Of a stretch of DNA of 64,000 bases, positions 1 through 12,490 are shown piece after piece; the stretch's first letter is position 1; the number at the start of each line of letters is the position of its first letter. This stretch comes from Planctomycetota bacterium. GTDB taxonomy: Bacteria > Planctomycetota > J058. The translations under genes were made by a program, and so were the position numbers. The notes beneath the pieces were generated by a model, which did not search any database, was not told the DNA's origin, and saw only the letters and a program-made list of their open reading frames with translations. Location of the stretch: contig JAHBXY010000012.1 in NCBI GenBank assembly GCA_019636275.1, positions 1-64,000 on the forward strand. The letters run 5' to 3'.

Positions 1-305
1 ACGGCCAGCTCGGCGCCCCGCACCGCCGCCAGCTCGCGCGGGGTCAGCCCGGCCGGCAGGAGCAGGGCCAGCTCGCGCGCGGCGTAGAGGAGGCTCCGCG
101 CCGCCGCCGCGCCCAGGAGCAGGACCGCGCCCAGGAGCGGGTCGAGCCAGGCCGCCCCGCGGGCGCCGACGTGGGCGCCCGCGCGCCAGGCGACGGCGCA
201 GGCGACGAGCAGGGCGACGACCTCGAGCGGCGAGCCGAAGCGCCGGCGCAGCACCCGCGCGCGCAGCGCCAGGACGCCGCGCAGGGCGGGGCGGACGAGC
301 GGCAT
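1..305 (-). CDS. membrane protein, 5' part only (cut by window start)
   Basis: The first 101 codons are visible, beginning at ATG 305. The product starts with a basic stretch (MPLVRPALRGVLALRARVLR), followed by two hydrophobic segments at about residues 28-45 and 56-75 and then LLPAGLTPRELAAVRGAEL. The order of two membrane helices followed by a 'LLP-x-T-P-x-E' turn recalls permease-like ABC-2 proteins, but too little is present to assign a family. A TAGGAT box lies 7 nt before the ATG, and the gene is divergent from the TPR gene that starts at 386. Confidence 0.6.
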   Translation of the reverse strand, partial: MPLVRPALRGVLALRARVLRRRFGSPLEVVALLVACAVAWRAGAHVGARGAAWLDPLLGAVLLLGAAAARSLLYAARELALLLPAGLTPRELAAVRGAELA

Positions 306-312
306 GCCGCCG

Positions 313-318
313 ATCCTA
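313..318 (-). promoter_or_regulatory. -10 box TAGGAT, leaderless-type position
   Basis: Reads TAGGAT on the minus strand, with 7 nt between it and ATG 305. The same arrangement recurs before many genes in this window. A G-rich stretch just upstream leaves no room for a separate ribosome binding site. Confidence 0.5.
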
Positions 319-372
319 CCCCCCTCCCCCCCGCAGGCGGGCCCCGTTGTTGCGATGGTCCCCCGGCGGAGC

Positions 373-378
373 AATACT
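373..378 (+). promoter_or_regulatory. -10 box AATACT before the TPR gene
   Basis: AATACT ends 7 nt before ATG 386. Together with the TAGGAT on the opposite strand it makes a compact divergent promoter region of about 80 bp. No purine-rich ribosome binding site is seen between box and start. Confidence 0.4.
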
Positions 379-385
379 CGGGGCC

Positions 386-3300
386 ATGCCCACGGTCCAG
401 GATGAGCGGGTCGCCGAGCTCGTGGTCCAGCGACGCCTGCTGACCCCCGCGCAGGTCTCGGAGTGCCAGCAGCTCCAGAGCCAGAGCCAGACCCCCTGCA
501 CGCTCGCGCAGGTGATCGTCTCGCGCCGCTACGCGACGCCCGAGGCGCTGCGCGCGCTGACGCTCGGCCCGGGACAGACGCACGCGTCGTCCTCGCACGG
601 GTCGGCGCTCCCGAGCGGCCAGGCGCCGGCCGCGCGCCGCGCGACGGGGACCTTCCCCGCCGGGGGCCCCGCCGGCAGCGACGACCGCGAGGTGGCGTTC
701 GCGCGCTTCCTCATGGGCGAGGGCGCGATCACGGCCGATCAGGCGCGCGAGGCCTACAAGCTCCTGACCGGCTACCGCGAGCAGTTCCCGCAGGTGAACC
801 TCTCGCAGGTGCTTGCGAAGCACGGCATGTGCGACAAGGAGGTCCTGCGCGCCGCCTACGCGCGCTTCGTCGAGGGCGGCGCGGGCGCGCCCTCCTCGGG
901 TCCGCCGGCGGGGGCGCAGGTCGGATCGCCCGTGAAGAGCAGCGGCGCCTACCCGCGGCGCCACGACTCCGAGGCCGTGACCCTCGACGGTCCTTCGCCG
1001 CTGGCCCCGGCGGGCGGCGGCTGGGGCGCGCCGGCGTCCGGGGCCGAGCCGCGCTTCGGCTTCAAGACCGTCGAGCTCGACCCGCAGGAGCGGCCCGACT
1101 TCCCGCCCAAGGCGCCGCCGGTCGGCTCGGCCATGTTCAGCCCCTTCGCCGCGCAGGGCGGCGCGCTCGGCCCGCCGGTCGACCCGGGCGCCCTCGACGA
1201 CTTCCTCCCCGTCGACTCGTCGCCGCAGGGCGCGGCGCCGCGCTTCGTCGAGTCCGAGACGATCGTCGACCGCCCGCGGGCGGACGGCGGCGGGCTGGCG
1301 GCCCGCATGGCCAACGCGCGCGGCCCGGGCGCGACGGCCGGCGAGTCGCGCTGGACGGCCGAGACCGGCCCGCGCGGCACGCACGCCGGCCCCGGCGGCA
1401 CGCACCGGCACCGCGGCTTCGGGACCGACGCCGGCTCGGCCCTCCTCCCGCCGGCGCAGCCGGTGCAGCTCCCGCCCCCGCTCCAGCTCGCGCCCGACCT
1501 CGGCGAGGACGACGCGGAGGACGACGCCGACGAGGGGGCCGAGGGCGGCGGTGACACCAACATCCAGAGCACGAGCCTCGGCGGGGCCCGGCCGAAGGCG
1601 AAGTCGAAGGCCGGCCGCCGCGCGGCGGCCCCCGCGGCCGCGCGCTCCGGCCCGCCCATGGCGGTGGTCGCCGGCGCGGCCGGCGCGGTCGTCATCGGGC
1701 TGATCTTCGGCATGTGGATGTTCGCGCAGCGCATGGAGCTGCGTAACGCCAAGCGCGAGTTCCTGGCGGCCGTCGGCGCCGAGCCGCCGGCCGTGAGCCT
1801 GAAGCGGCGCGAGACGCTGCCCGCCCGCCTCCTCGAGGACCCGGAGGTCGCGGCCGAGCTGAAGAAGCTGCAGGAGGCGGTCGACCGCCTCGACGCGCGG
1901 GCGGCCGCCGAGAAGGAGCTGGCGCGCCTCGCCAGCGCCGCCTCGCCCGACGAGCGCCTGGCGATCTGCGACCGCGCCCTGGCCGCCGACTCGACCTACG
2001 CGCTGGCGCACGTGGCGCGCGGGCGCGTGCGCCTGACCCTCCTGCGCAAGGCCGCCCTGGAGAAGGGCACGCAGGTGAAGACGGTCGACCTCGTCGGGCA
2101 GGCCATGATCGACATCGACCAGGCCCTGAGCGTCGAGCCGACCTCGGCGCCGGCCTACCTGGCCAAGGCGCAGCTCTACATGCTGCTGGCCAACGACCCC
2201 GACGCCCGGCAGCGCGCGCAGAGCAGCCTGCAGAACGTCACCTCCCAGGACGCCGGCAGCCCGCTGGCCACGCTGGCGCAGGGCATGATCGAGGCGCTCA
2301 AGCGCGACCTCGAGAAGGCGATCGAGCACTACAACCGCGCGATCGCCGCCGACCCGAAGCTCGTCGAGGCCTACCTGGCCCGCGCCGAGGCGCGCCTGCG
2401 GCGCCGCGAGTATCCGGCGGCGCTCACCGACGCGTCGGCGGCCGTGCGCATGGAGCCGACCTCGTCGCTGGCGCTCACCCTGCAGGCCGAGGCGCGCTAC
2501 TTCGCCACGCGCGACGCGACCAACCGCTCGGGCGACCGCACGGGCGCGCTCTCGGACCTCGACCAGGCGCTCAAGCTCGACCCCGCCAACGGGCGGGCCC
2601 TGGCCATGCGCGCCTACGCGCGGCTCGAGCGCGACCGGATCGGCGACGTGCTCTCCACGGACGACGAGATGGAGCAGGCGCACCGCGACGCCAGCCGCGC
2701 GGTCCTCGCCGACCCCGAGCAGGCGCTGGCGCACGTGGCGCTGGCCGAGATCGCCTCGGGGCGGCGCAACCCGCGCGAGTCCCTCACGCACGCCGCCAAG
2801 GGCGTCGAGTACGGCCGGCACATGCCGCTCGTCTACCTCGTGCGCGGCCGCCTGCGCGCGCGCGACGGCGACGAGCAGGCCGTGCAGGACTTCGACGAGG
2901 TGCTGCGCCTCGATCCGGGCAACCCGCGCGCCCTCACCAACAAGGCGGCGGTGCTCATCACCCGGCTCGAGTTCGACAACGCGCGCGCTTACCTCGACAA
3001 CGCCATCTCGTCGGACCCGGAGCTCGCCGAGGCGTTCTTCCACCGCGGGCTGATCCACCTCAAGTCGCGGCCGCGGCAGTACCAGCCGGCGATCGACGAC
3101 CTGTCGCGGGCGATCGAGCTCAAGGCCCAGTTCTCGGACGCCTACTTCTACCGGGCGGTGGCGTTCAGCTACCAGAACCAGTGGGACCAGTGCATCGACG
3201 ACCTCAAGAAGGCGGAGGCGCAGCGGCGCGACGACACCCGCGGGTTCCACGTGCGCGACCTCTACCTCCTGCGCGGCCACTGCCACTACCAGAAGAAGGA

Positions 3301-3463
3301 GTGGCGCGAGGCGCAGACGGCCTACCTCGAGTTCCAGAAGCTCGCCCCGCCCGGCCAGGAGGTGATGAAGAAGGTCCTCGAGCGGCTGGAGAAGATCCGC
3401 GGGGCGCTGGCCGGCGAGGCCATCGAGGTCGACCCCGAGGACAGCGGGATGCTGGGTAGGTAG
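386..3463 (+). CDS. TPR-repeat membrane protein with GspE-N-like head
   Basis: 1025 residues from ATG 386. The alternative upstream GTG 347 would place the AATACT box inside the gene. Residues 1-60 (DERVAELVVQRRLLTPAQV) and about 110-180 form two helical units resembling the GspE/MshE N-terminal fold, which binds nucleotides in some proteins. A Pro/Gly-rich linker with an acidic patch leads to one transmembrane helix at about 425-450 (VVAGAAGAVVIGLIFGMWMF). From about residue 530 to 1000 there are repeated TPR-like pairs ending in '-D-P-x' turns. The topology suggests a cytoplasmic head and an extracytoplasmic TPR scaffold. The following gene is a paralogue starting 4 nt after this stop. Function unknown; a protein-interaction scaffold is an inference. 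Confidence 0.85.
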   Translation: MPTVQDERVAELVVQRRLLTPAQVSECQQLQSQSQTPCTLAQVIVSRRYATPEALRALTLGPGQTHASSSHGSALPSGQAPAARRATGTFPAGGPAGSDDREVAFARFLMGEGAITADQAREAYKLLTGYREQFPQVNLSQVLAKHGMCDKEVLRAAYARFVEGGAGAPSSGPPAGAQVGSPVKSSGAYPRRHDSEAVTLDGPSPLAPAGGGWGAPASGAEPRFGFKTVELDPQERPDFPPKAPPVGSAMFSPFAAQGGALGPPVDPGALDDFLPVDSSPQGAAPRFVESETIVDRPRADGGGLAARMANARGPGATAGESRWTAETGPRGTHAGPGGTHRHRGFGTDAGSALLPPAQPVQLPPPLQLAPDLGEDDAEDDADEGAEGGGDTNIQSTSLGGARPKAKSKAGRRAAAPAAARSGPPMAVVAGAAGAVVIGLIFGMWMFAQRMELRNAKREFLAAVGAEPPAVSLKRRETLPARLLEDPEVAAELKKLQEAVDRLDARAAAEKELARLASAASPDERLAICDRALAADSTYALAHVARGRVRLTLLRKAALEKGTQVKTVDLVGQAMIDIDQALSVEPTSAPAYLAKAQLYMLLANDPDARQRAQSSLQNVTSQDAGSPLATLAQGMIEALKRDLEKAIEHYNRAIAADPKLVEAYLARAEARLRRREYPAALTDASAAVRMEPTSSLALTLQAEARYFATRDATNRSGDRTGALSDLDQALKLDPANGRALAMRAYARLERDRIGDVLSTDDEMEQAHRDASRAVLADPEQALAHVALAEIASGRRNPRESLTHAAKGVEYGRHMPLVYLVRGRLRARDGDEQAVQDFDEVLRLDPGNPRALTNKAAVLITRLEFDNARAYLDNAISSDPELAEAFFHRGLIHLKSRPRQYQPAIDDLSRAIELKAQFSDAYFYRAVAFSYQNQWDQCIDDLKKAEAQRRDDTRGFHVRDLYLLRGHCHYQKKEWREAQTAYLEFQKLAPPGQEVMKKVLERLEKIRGALAGEAIEVDPEDSGMLGR

Positions 3464-3466
3464 CCG

Positions 3467-5858
3467 GTGTCCGCGGAGCCCGCCCCCGAGCCGACCCAGC
3501 GCCGGCGCCCCGGCCCCCCGCCCCCGTCGGGCGAGTGGAGCATCCCCGCCGACGACGACCTGATCCGCCCCGTCGGCGACGACGAGGAGAGCGGCCCCGG
3601 AGGTCGCCCGCCGGCGCCGCGCCCGGCCCGGCCCGGCCCGCCGCCGCCGGCGATGCCGCCGCGCCCGGTCGCCGCGCCGCTCCCGGTGGCCGACCGTTCG
3701 CCGGCGATCCGTTCGCGGGCACGCCCGCAGGCCGCCGCCGTGCCCGACCCGTTCGCCGGCGACCTGTTCGCCGGCGCGGCCCCGCGCCGGCAGGGGCCGC
3801 GGCCGTGCCCGACCCGTTCGCCGGGGATCCGTTCGCCGCCGATCCGCTGGCCGGCGCCGCACCGCCGCGCCGCGCGCCGCGCCCGACCCGTTCGCGAGCG
3901 ACCCGTTCGCCGACGCCGCGCCGCCACCGGCGGCGCCGCCGCCCCGCCGGCCGACGCGCAAGAAGAAGGACGCCCGGCGGCCCTCGGGCGAGGCGCCGGC
4001 GACGGCGCCCCCCGCCGAGGCGGCGCGGCCCCTCCTCCCGCCGCCGCGCGTCCTGCGCGAGGACTCGGTGTCGTCGGCCTCGTCGTCGGCCGGCTCCCGC
4101 GTGGGGCCGCCCCTGCCGCCGCGCCGGCGGGCGGTCGTCCCGCTCGTCCTGGTCGTCTCGGCGAGCCTGCTCCTGGCCGTCCCGCTGGTCGTCTACCTCG
4201 AGCTCGGCCGTCGCCACGACGAGGCCGCGCGCCGCGACTTCCTGGCCGCCTACGAGGGGCTCTCGCCGGAGAAGGCCATGGAGCTGGCCGAGGCGCTGCC
4301 TTCGGGCGCGCGGTCCGACCCGCGCGTGACCGAGGCGCTGGCGCGGCTGCGCGAGCGCGTGCGCCGCACGCAGGCGCGCGAGCGCGCCGAGGAGGTCCTG
4401 GCCGGGCTGGCCGCGGCGACGACGCCGCAGGAGCGCCTGGCCGTGTGCGACCGGGCCATCGTCACCGACGACACGTTCGCGCGCGCCTACGTCGAGCGCG
4501 CGCGGCTGCGCCTGCGCCTGCCGACCGCCGAGCCCGACCAGGCGCGGCGCGCGGCGCTGCTCGACCTGAGCCTCGCCGTCGAGCGCGAGCCCGAGTCGCC
4601 GCTGGCCCGCTACGCGCTCGCCTGCATGCACCTGGGCGGCACGGCCGCCGAGCGCGAGGACGCGCGCAAGGAGCTCCAGCAGGTGACCGTCCTCGACCCG
4701 CTCGGCGGCCTGGGGAGCATGGCCCGCGGACGGCTCGAGCTGCTGGCGAGCAACCGCGAGGCGGCGCGGCGCGCGCTCGATGCGGCCGTCGAGCGCCTGC
4801 CCGACGACCCCGAGCCGCTGCTCCTGCGCGCCGACGTGTGGCTGGCGCTGGGCGACGCCGCCGCCGCGCAGCGCGACGCCGTCGCCGCGGCGCGCCTCGA
4901 CCCGCGCTCGGGGCTGGCCCTGACCCTCCGCGCCGAGGCGCGCTGGGCGGGGCCGGGCGACCTCACCGGCGCGCGGCGTGACGTCGAAGAGGCGCTGGCG
5001 CTCGACCCGCAGCTCCCGCGCGCCCTGGCCCTGCGCGCCGAGCTGCGCCTCAGCCGCGGCCCGTCGGGCGAGCTCGACGCGCCCTCGGTCGAGCTCGACG
5101 TCGCCCTGCGCGAGGTCGAGGCGGCCCTGCGCCTCGACCCGGCGCTCGGGCGCGCGCACCTCGTCCGCGCCGAGGTCGCCGCCGCCCGCGGGCAGCTCGA
5201 GGCGGCGATCGGCCACGCCACGCGCGCGCTCGAGGTCACGCCGGGCCTCGCCCGGGCGCACGTCCTGCGCGGGCAGCTGCGCGCGCGGCGCAACGAGCAC
5301 GCGGCGGCCCTGAACGACTTCTCGCGGGCGCTCGAGCTCGACCCCGACGACCTCGAGGCGCTCACGCGCCGCGCCGGCGCGCTCGTGCGCGAGCGCCGCT
5401 TCGACCTCGCCCGCGCCGACCTCGACCGCGTGCTCGCGCGGCGCGAGGTGCCGGAGGCCTACCTCTACCGCGGCGTGGCCACCCTGCGGGCCAACCCCGG
5501 GCTGGTCCGCTACGCGCAGACGGCGATCGAGGACCTGTCGCGCGCGCTGACGCTCGCGCCACGCCTGGGCGACGCCAGCTTCCACCGCGCCGAGGCCCAC
5601 TTCACGCTCGAGGCCCTGGGCCCCTGCCTCGACGACCTGGTCCGCGCCGAGCAGCTCCCGGCCACCAGCTACGGCCGCCACGAGCTCTACTACCTGCGCG
5701 CGCAGTGCCACTTCCAGCGCCGGGCCTGGCAGGAGGCGGCCTCCGCCTACCGCCGCTTCCTCGAGCTGGCCCCCACCGGCGACCCCAACGTGGCCCTCGC
5801 GCGCCGCCGCATCCAGCAGTGCCAGGAGGCGATCGACGGCCGCCCGGGCGAGTGGTGA
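3467..5858 (+). CDS. paralogous TPR membrane protein, frame-broken in a DPFA repeat region
   Basis: A GTG at 3467 opens SAEPAPEPTQRRRPG and GEWSIPADDDLIRP. The C-terminal 1.8 kb (about 3880-5858) lies in another frame and encodes a transmembrane helix (VPLVLVVSASLLLAVPLVVY, about 4137-4196) and a TPR array very like the preceding gene. Between 3690 and 3900 the peptide DPFAGDPFA recurs but moves between all three frames: frame of 3467, then -1, back, -1, and -1 again. One break is visible at about 3694, where GACCGTTCG replaces the GACCCGTTCG of the other copies. Either the repeat is misassembled or misread, or the gene is genuinely frameshifted. The intact 3' open frame begins by 4068. Overlap-style spacing with the upstream paralogue suggests one operon. 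Confidence 0.7.
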
Positions 5859-5886
5859 GCCTCACGTCATCATCGAAGCGTCGCCC

Positions 5887-6735
5887 GTGACCCCGCGCCC
5901 CGTGCGCCTCGTCGCGCTGACCCTCGCCGGGCTCGTCCTCGTCGCCTGCGAGCCGGCCCCGCGGGCGGACACCGGCGCGACCGAGGCCGCGCCCGTCGCC
6001 TCGCGCGCGACGACGCTCGCGCTCGCACCCCGCGCGCTGGAGTTCGTCCCGTCACGCGCCGACTTCAGCGTCGCCACCGCCGTGCTCAGCGTCTTCGCCT
6101 CGCCGCCCGACGAGGTGCGCATCGACGGCCGCGCGCCGCTGGAGCCCTGGACGCTGATCGAGCTCGAGCGCGTCGGCCGCGACCGCTTCGCCCTGCCAGC
6201 GGTGCGGGTCGACCTCGCGCCAGGCCGCGAGGGCCTCGTGGCGCTGTCGCTGAAGGTCTGGTTCGCCGAGGTCGACAACCGCCACGACGCGCTCTACTAC
6301 GCCCGCGGCGACGACCGCTACGCGCTCGTGGCCTTCGCGACGCGCGCCGAGGGCCCGGGCTGGGAGGAGGCGCGGCCGCGCTTCAGCCAGAACCGCGTGG
6401 CCACGCTCGAGGCCTTCGAAGCCGCGCTCGCCCGGCCGATCCCCATCGCCCTGAACGACCGCCCGCTCCGGGCCGTCGAGCGCCCGGAGCCGCCGGCCGG
6501 CGTCGGAGATCGGGGCGAGCTCGAGGCTCGGGCCCGGGAGCTGTCCGGTGCGCTGGAGGAGGCGCGAGTCGAGGTCATGCGCCGTGCGCGCCGGTTGAAG
6601 CTTCGGAGCGAGAGCAGCCCCGGGTACCTCGAGGACGCCGCGGCCCTCGAGGCGGCCCAGGCGGAGTACGATCGCATCACCGACGAACTCCTGGGGCTGC
6701 GCGACCGCCTGGAGGACTCGAGCGAAGGGGAGTGA
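5887..6735 (+). CDS. lipoprotein of unknown function
   Basis: 282 residues from GTG 5887. The N-terminus ([15 protein letters not shown]) is a lipoprotein signal with lipobox LVAC and the acylated Cys at about 22, so the product should be membrane-anchored outside the cytoplasm. The middle has mixed alpha/beta character. The last 80 residues (about 205-282) are charged and helical ([20 protein letters not shown]) and likely coiled coil. It follows the two TPR proteins by 28 nt on the same strand and probably shares their transcript. No family recognised. Confidence 0.7.
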   Translation: MTPRPVRLVALTLAGLVLVACEPAPRADTGATEAAPVASRATTLALAPRALEFVPSRADFSVATAVLSVFASPPDEVRIDGRAPLEPWTLIELERVGRDRFALPAVRVDLAPGREGLVALSLKVWFAEVDNRHDALYYARGDDRYALVAFATRAEGPGWEEARPRFSQNRVATLEAFEAALARPIPIALNDRPLRAVERPEPPAGVGDRGELEARARELSGALEEARVEVMRRARRLKLRSESSPGYLEDAAALEAAQAEYDRITDELLGLRDRLEDSSEGE

Positions 6736-6784
6736 CGCGCTGGCGGGCGCCCGCTGACGCCTCGGGGGCCGCCGGCTCCTCGGG

Positions 6785-6790
6785 TAGACT
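6785..6790 (+). promoter_or_regulatory. -10 box TAGACT before accC
   Basis: TAGACT ends 8 nt before ATG 6799. The intervening CTCGCCCC has no ribosome binding site, so the transcript is probably leaderless or nearly so. Confidence 0.5.
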
Positions 6791-6798
6791 CTCGCCCC

Positions 6799-8133
6799 AT
6801 GTTCCGCCGCATCCTGATCGCCAACCGGGGCGAGGTCGTCGCCCGCGTCCTGCGCACCTGCCGGCGCCTGGGCGTCGAGGTCGTCGTCGTGCACTCCGAG
6901 GCCGACCGCGACGCCCCTTACGTGCAGGAGGCCGACGAGGCCATCTGCATCGGCCCGGCGCCGGCCGCGAGGAGCTACCTCGACCGGCTGGCGCTGATCC
7001 ACGCCGCGCGCCGCGCCGGCTGCAGCGCGGTCCACCCGGGCTGGGGCTTCCTCTCCGAGGACGCGCTGTTCGCCGAGCTCTGCCGCCAGCACGGGCTGAC
7101 GTTCGTCGGCCCCCCGCCCGGCGCCATGCGCGTCATGGGGCGCAAGCTCTCGGCCAAGGCCGCCGCGCGCGCGGCCGGCCTCGAGGTGATCCCGGGCTCC
7201 GAGGGGGCCCTCGAGTCGGCCGCGCACGCGCGCGAGGTGGCCGACCGCACGGGCTACCCCGTGATCCTCAAGGCCAACGCCGGCGGCGGCGGGCGCGGCA
7301 TGCGCGTCGTGCGCGCCCCGGGCGAGGTCGAGGAGGCCTTCAGCCTGGCGACGGCCGAGGCGCAGGCGGCGTTCGGCGAGGCGGCGCTCTACCTCGAGCG
7401 CTACGTCGAGGGCGGGCGCCACATCGAGGTCCAGGTGCTCGCCGACGCCTACGGCCGCGCCGTGCACCTCGGCGAGCGCGAGTGCTCGGTCCAGCGCAAG
7501 CACCAGAAGCTCCTCGAGGAGTCGCCCTCGCCCGCGCTCACCGACGAGGTCCGCGCGGCGGCCGGCGAGCGCTGCGCGCGGCTCGCCGCGCAGATCGGCT
7601 ACCAGGGCGCCGGGACGGTCGAGATGCTCCTCGACGAGGGCGGGACGCTCCGCTTCATGGAGATGAACTGCCGCCTGCAGGTCGAGCACACGATCACCGA
7701 GGCGCGCTTCGGCCTGGACCTCGTCGAGGCGCAGCTGCGCGTGGCCGCCAACGAGCCCCTGCCCTTCACGCAGGCCGACCTGCGCCCGCAGGGCCACGCG
7801 ATCGAGGTGCGCCTCAACGCCGAGGACCCGGCCGACGGCTTCCGCCCGGCCCCCGGGACGCTCACGCGCTGGGCGGCGCCCGAGGGCGTGCGCGTCGACA
7901 CGCACGTGCGCGCGGGCTACGCCGTGCCGCCCTTCTACGACTCGCTCCTGGCCAAGGTCATCGCCCACGCGCCCGACCGGGCGACGTGCATCGCGCGCCT
8001 GCAGGCGGCGCTCGGCGCGCTCGAGGTCGAGGGCGTGCCGACGACGCGCCCGCTGTTCCAGGCCGTGCTCGACAGCCCCGCCTTCCTCGAGGGCCGCTAC
8101 GACACGCGCGCGATCCCCGGCTGGAGGAGCTAG
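6799..8133 (+). CDS. accC: biotin carboxylase subunit
   Basis: 444 residues, the usual length for biotin carboxylase, which carboxylates protein-bound biotin with ATP and bicarbonate. Visible hallmarks: N-terminal [25 protein letters not shown], the ATP-grasp glycine-rich loop [29 protein letters not shown] and the catalytic region [14 protein letters not shown], followed by a normal C-terminal lid ([13 protein letters not shown]). The next gene, 2 nt downstream, supplies carboxyltransferase and biotin carrier, so the two genes should form a complete biotin-dependent carboxylase. The acyl-CoA substrate cannot be read from this subunit. Confidence 0.95.
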   Translation: MFRRILIANRGEVVARVLRTCRRLGVEVVVVHSEADRDAPYVQEADEAICIGPAPAARSYLDRLALIHAARRAGCSAVHPGWGFLSEDALFAELCRQHGLTFVGPPPGAMRVMGRKLSAKAAARAAGLEVIPGSEGALESAAHAREVADRTGYPVILKANAGGGGRGMRVVRAPGEVEEAFSLATAEAQAAFGEAALYLERYVEGGRHIEVQVLADAYGRAVHLGERECSVQRKHQKLLEESPSPALTDEVRAAAGERCARLAAQIGYQGAGTVEMLLDEGGTLRFMEMNCRLQVEHTITEARFGLDLVEAQLRVAANEPLPFTQADLRPQGHAIEVRLNAEDPADGFRPAPGTLTRWAAPEGVRVDTHVRAGYAVPPFYDSLLAKVIAHAPDRATCIARLQAALGALEVEGVPTTRPLFQAVLDSPAFLEGRYDTRAIPGWRS

Positions 8134-8135
8134 CG

Positions 8136-10457
<2,322 letters not shown>

Positions 10458-10505
10458 CCGAGCCGGCCGCGGTCGAAGTCCGTTGGGCCCGGCGGCCGGC
10501 ATCCG

Positions 10506-10511
10506 TACAAT
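10506..10511 (+). promoter_or_regulatory. candidate -10 box TACAAT
   Basis: TACAAT lies 39 nt before GTG 10551 in the short gap after the carboxylase operon. It is the only AT-rich hexamer there. No clear -35 seen. Confidence 0.3.
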
Positions 10512-10550
10512 GGCCCCGGGCCAGGGCCGCGGGCCCCGGGCGGTGCGCGC

Positions 10551-11738
10551 GTGGACGGACAGGTGACGGTCTCGGTCGGTGGCCGGCGGTCGCCCGCGGA
10601 GAGCCGCTGCGCCTACTGCCACGACCCGATCGGCGCGGCCGTGGCGGCCTTCTGCCCGCTGTGCGAGACGCGGCTGCACGCCGAGTGCGCCTCGCAGCTC
10701 CGGCGCTGCCCGACGCTCGGCTGCACGGCCCGGTTCGGCGGCGCCGACGGGGCAGACGCGCCGGGGAGCGCGCCGCCGGGCTCGCTCCCGGGCGCGTCGC
10801 CGTCCAGCGAGCCGGTGCCGGGGGCGGCGCGCGCGCTGGTGCGCTTCCCCACGGTGCGCCTGCGCGGCGGCGGCGACACGGGCAAGACGCTCGGGGCGCT
10901 CCTGGCGGCGCGGCCGGTCGACCTGGCCCGGGCGGAGCTGCCGGGCGTGCAGCTCCCCGAGCAGGAGCTCGACGACGCGCGCCTGGCAGGCGCCGACCTG
11001 GCGCGCGCCGACCTGCAGCGCTGCTCGCTCAAGCGGGCCGACCTGCGGGAGGTCGCCGCCGACGGGGCCGACCTGCGCTTCACCGACCTGCAGGACGCCC
11101 AGCTCGCGTCGGCGAGCCTCGCCAAGGCCGCCCTGACCGAGGCCGACCTGACGCGCGCCGACCTGCGCGGCGCCGACCTGCGCGGCGCGGACCTCGAGCG
11201 GGCCGTCCTGGCCCAGGCGCGCCTCGACCAGGCGCGCCTGGCGAAGGCGCGCCTGGGCTGCGCCACGCTCACCGGGGCCAGCCTCGTCGGCGCGGACGCG
11301 GGCGGCGCGGGCCTGGCGCGGGCCAGCGCCGAGCGCGCGGCGCTGACGCGCGCCGTCCTGACGCAGGCCGACCTGAGCGGGGCCGACCTGCGCCACGCCG
11401 ACCTCGCCGGCGCCCACCTGCGCGGGGCGGACCTGCGCGGGGCGAACCTGCGCCACGCCTGCCTCGACGGGGCCGACCTGCGCGACGCCGACCTGCGCCA
11501 CGCCGACCTGAGCGGCGCGCGCCTCGTCGGGGCGGCGCTGGAGGGGGCCCGGCTCGAGGCCGCGCGCCTGACGCAGGCCGACCTGTCGCGCGCGCGCCTG
11601 CACGGGGCCGCCTTCGCCGACGCCGTCCTGGCCGCCGCCGTCCTGACCGACGCCACCTACGACCGCGCGACCGCCTGGCCGAAGACCGGGCTCCTGCGCC
11701 GCTTCGACCCCCGCGGGGCCGGGGCGCGCCGGGAGTGA
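10551..11738 (+). CDS. RING-like zinc finger fused to pentapeptide repeats
   Basis: 395 residues from GTG 10551. Residues about 18-60 carry C-x2-C, C-x2-C, H-x3-C and a final C-x5-C pair ([30 protein letters not shown]), the cross-brace spacing of prokaryotic RING-like fingers. After a Pro/Ser-rich linker, residues about 125-380 are pentapeptide repeats of the A-D-L-x-x type ([19 protein letters not shown]), which fold as a right-handed quadrilateral helix. No signal peptide, so cytoplasmic. The finger may bind a protein partner with the repeat stem as a rigid arm; this is inference. The stop overlaps the GTG of the next gene (GTGA). Confidence 0.8.
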   Translation: MDGQVTVSVGGRRSPAESRCAYCHDPIGAAVAAFCPLCETRLHAECASQLRRCPTLGCTARFGGADGADAPGSAPPGSLPGASPSSEPVPGAARALVRFPTVRLRGGGDTGKTLGALLAARPVDLARAELPGVQLPEQELDDARLAGADLARADLQRCSLKRADLREVAADGADLRFTDLQDAQLASASLAKAALTEADLTRADLRGADLRGADLERAVLAQARLDQARLAKARLGCATLTGASLVGADAGGAGLARASAERAALTRAVLTQADLSGADLRHADLAGAHLRGADLRGANLRHACLDGADLRDADLRHADLSGARLVGAALEGARLEAARLTQADLSRARLHGAAFADAVLAAAVLTDATYDRATAWPKTGLLRRFDPRGAGARRE

Positions 11739-12490
11739 GCGGCTTCGCCGGCAAGCGCGTCCTCGTGACCGGCGCCGCCTCCGGGATCGGCCTGGCGACG
11801 GCGCGCGCGTTCGCCGGCGCCGGCGCGCAGGTGCTCGTCACGGACCTCGACGGCGACGCGGCCGCCCGGGCCGCCGCCGAGCTGCCCGGGGCCGTCGGGC
11901 TGGCGCTCGACGTCACGAGCGAGCCCGCCTGGGCCGCGGCGATCGCGGCGGCCGGCGAGCGCCTCGACGTGCTCGTCAACAACGCCGGCGTCGCCGAGGC
12001 CGGCGCGCTGGCCGACCACGACCTGACCGTCTGGCGCCGCGTCCTGGCCGTGAACCTCGACGGCGTCCTGCTCGGGCTGCGCGCCGCGACGCCGCTCCTG
12101 CGGCGCGCGCGCGGCTGCGTCGTCAACGTCGCGTCGGCGTCGGGCAAGAAGGCCCAGCCCGGCGCCGGCGCCTACTGCACGAGCAAGGCGGCGGTGCTCA
12201 TGCTCTCGCGCGTCGCGGCCCTCGAGCTGGCGCCCGATGGCGTGCGCGTCAACTGCGTCCTGCCGGGCGGCGTCGAGACGCCCATGTGGGCGCGCCAGCC
12301 GTTCTTCAAGGACCTCGTGGCCGAGAAGGGCGGCGAGGCGGCGGCCTACGCCGAGCTCGCCCGGGACACACCGCTGGGCCGCTTCTGCCGGCCCGACGAG
12401 GTCGCCGCCGCGATCCTGTCCCTCGCGGGCGACCAGGCCGGGTTCATCACCGGCGCCGAGCTCGTCCTCGACGGCGGCTACACGGCGTGA
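11735..12490 (+). CDS. short-chain dehydrogenase/reductase
   Basis: 251 residues, a classical SDR length. Rossmann motif TGAASGIG near residue 13, NNAG, a catalytic Ser (NVASASG) and YCTSK (Tyr and Lys) are all present, as is the C-terminal [16 protein letters not shown] of 3-oxoacyl-reductase-like SDRs. An Asp after beta-2 (LVTDLDG) favours NAD(H) over NADP(H). The GTG start overlaps the upstream stop, and its own stop overlaps the next GTG, so the three genes are translationally coupled. Substrate unknown. Confidence 0.88.
   Translation: MSGFAGKRVLVTGAASGIGLATARAFAGAGAQVLVTDLDGDAAARAAAELPGAVGLALDVTSEPAWAAAIAAAGERLDVLVNNAGVAEAGALADHDLTVWRRVLAVNLDGVLLGLRAATPLLRRARGCVVNVASASGKKAQPGAGAYCTSKAAVLMLSRVAALELAPDGVRVNCVLPGGVETPMWARQPFFKDLVAEKGGEAAAYAELARDTPLGRFCRPDEVAAAILSLAGDQAGFITGAELVLDGGYTA

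Noticed and set aside
44..3961. Very long minus-strand open frame antisense to the first TPR gene
   Set aside because: Arg/Gly/Ala-rich low-complexity translation with no motifs; a by-product of near-total G/C at third positions opposite a clearly supported gene.
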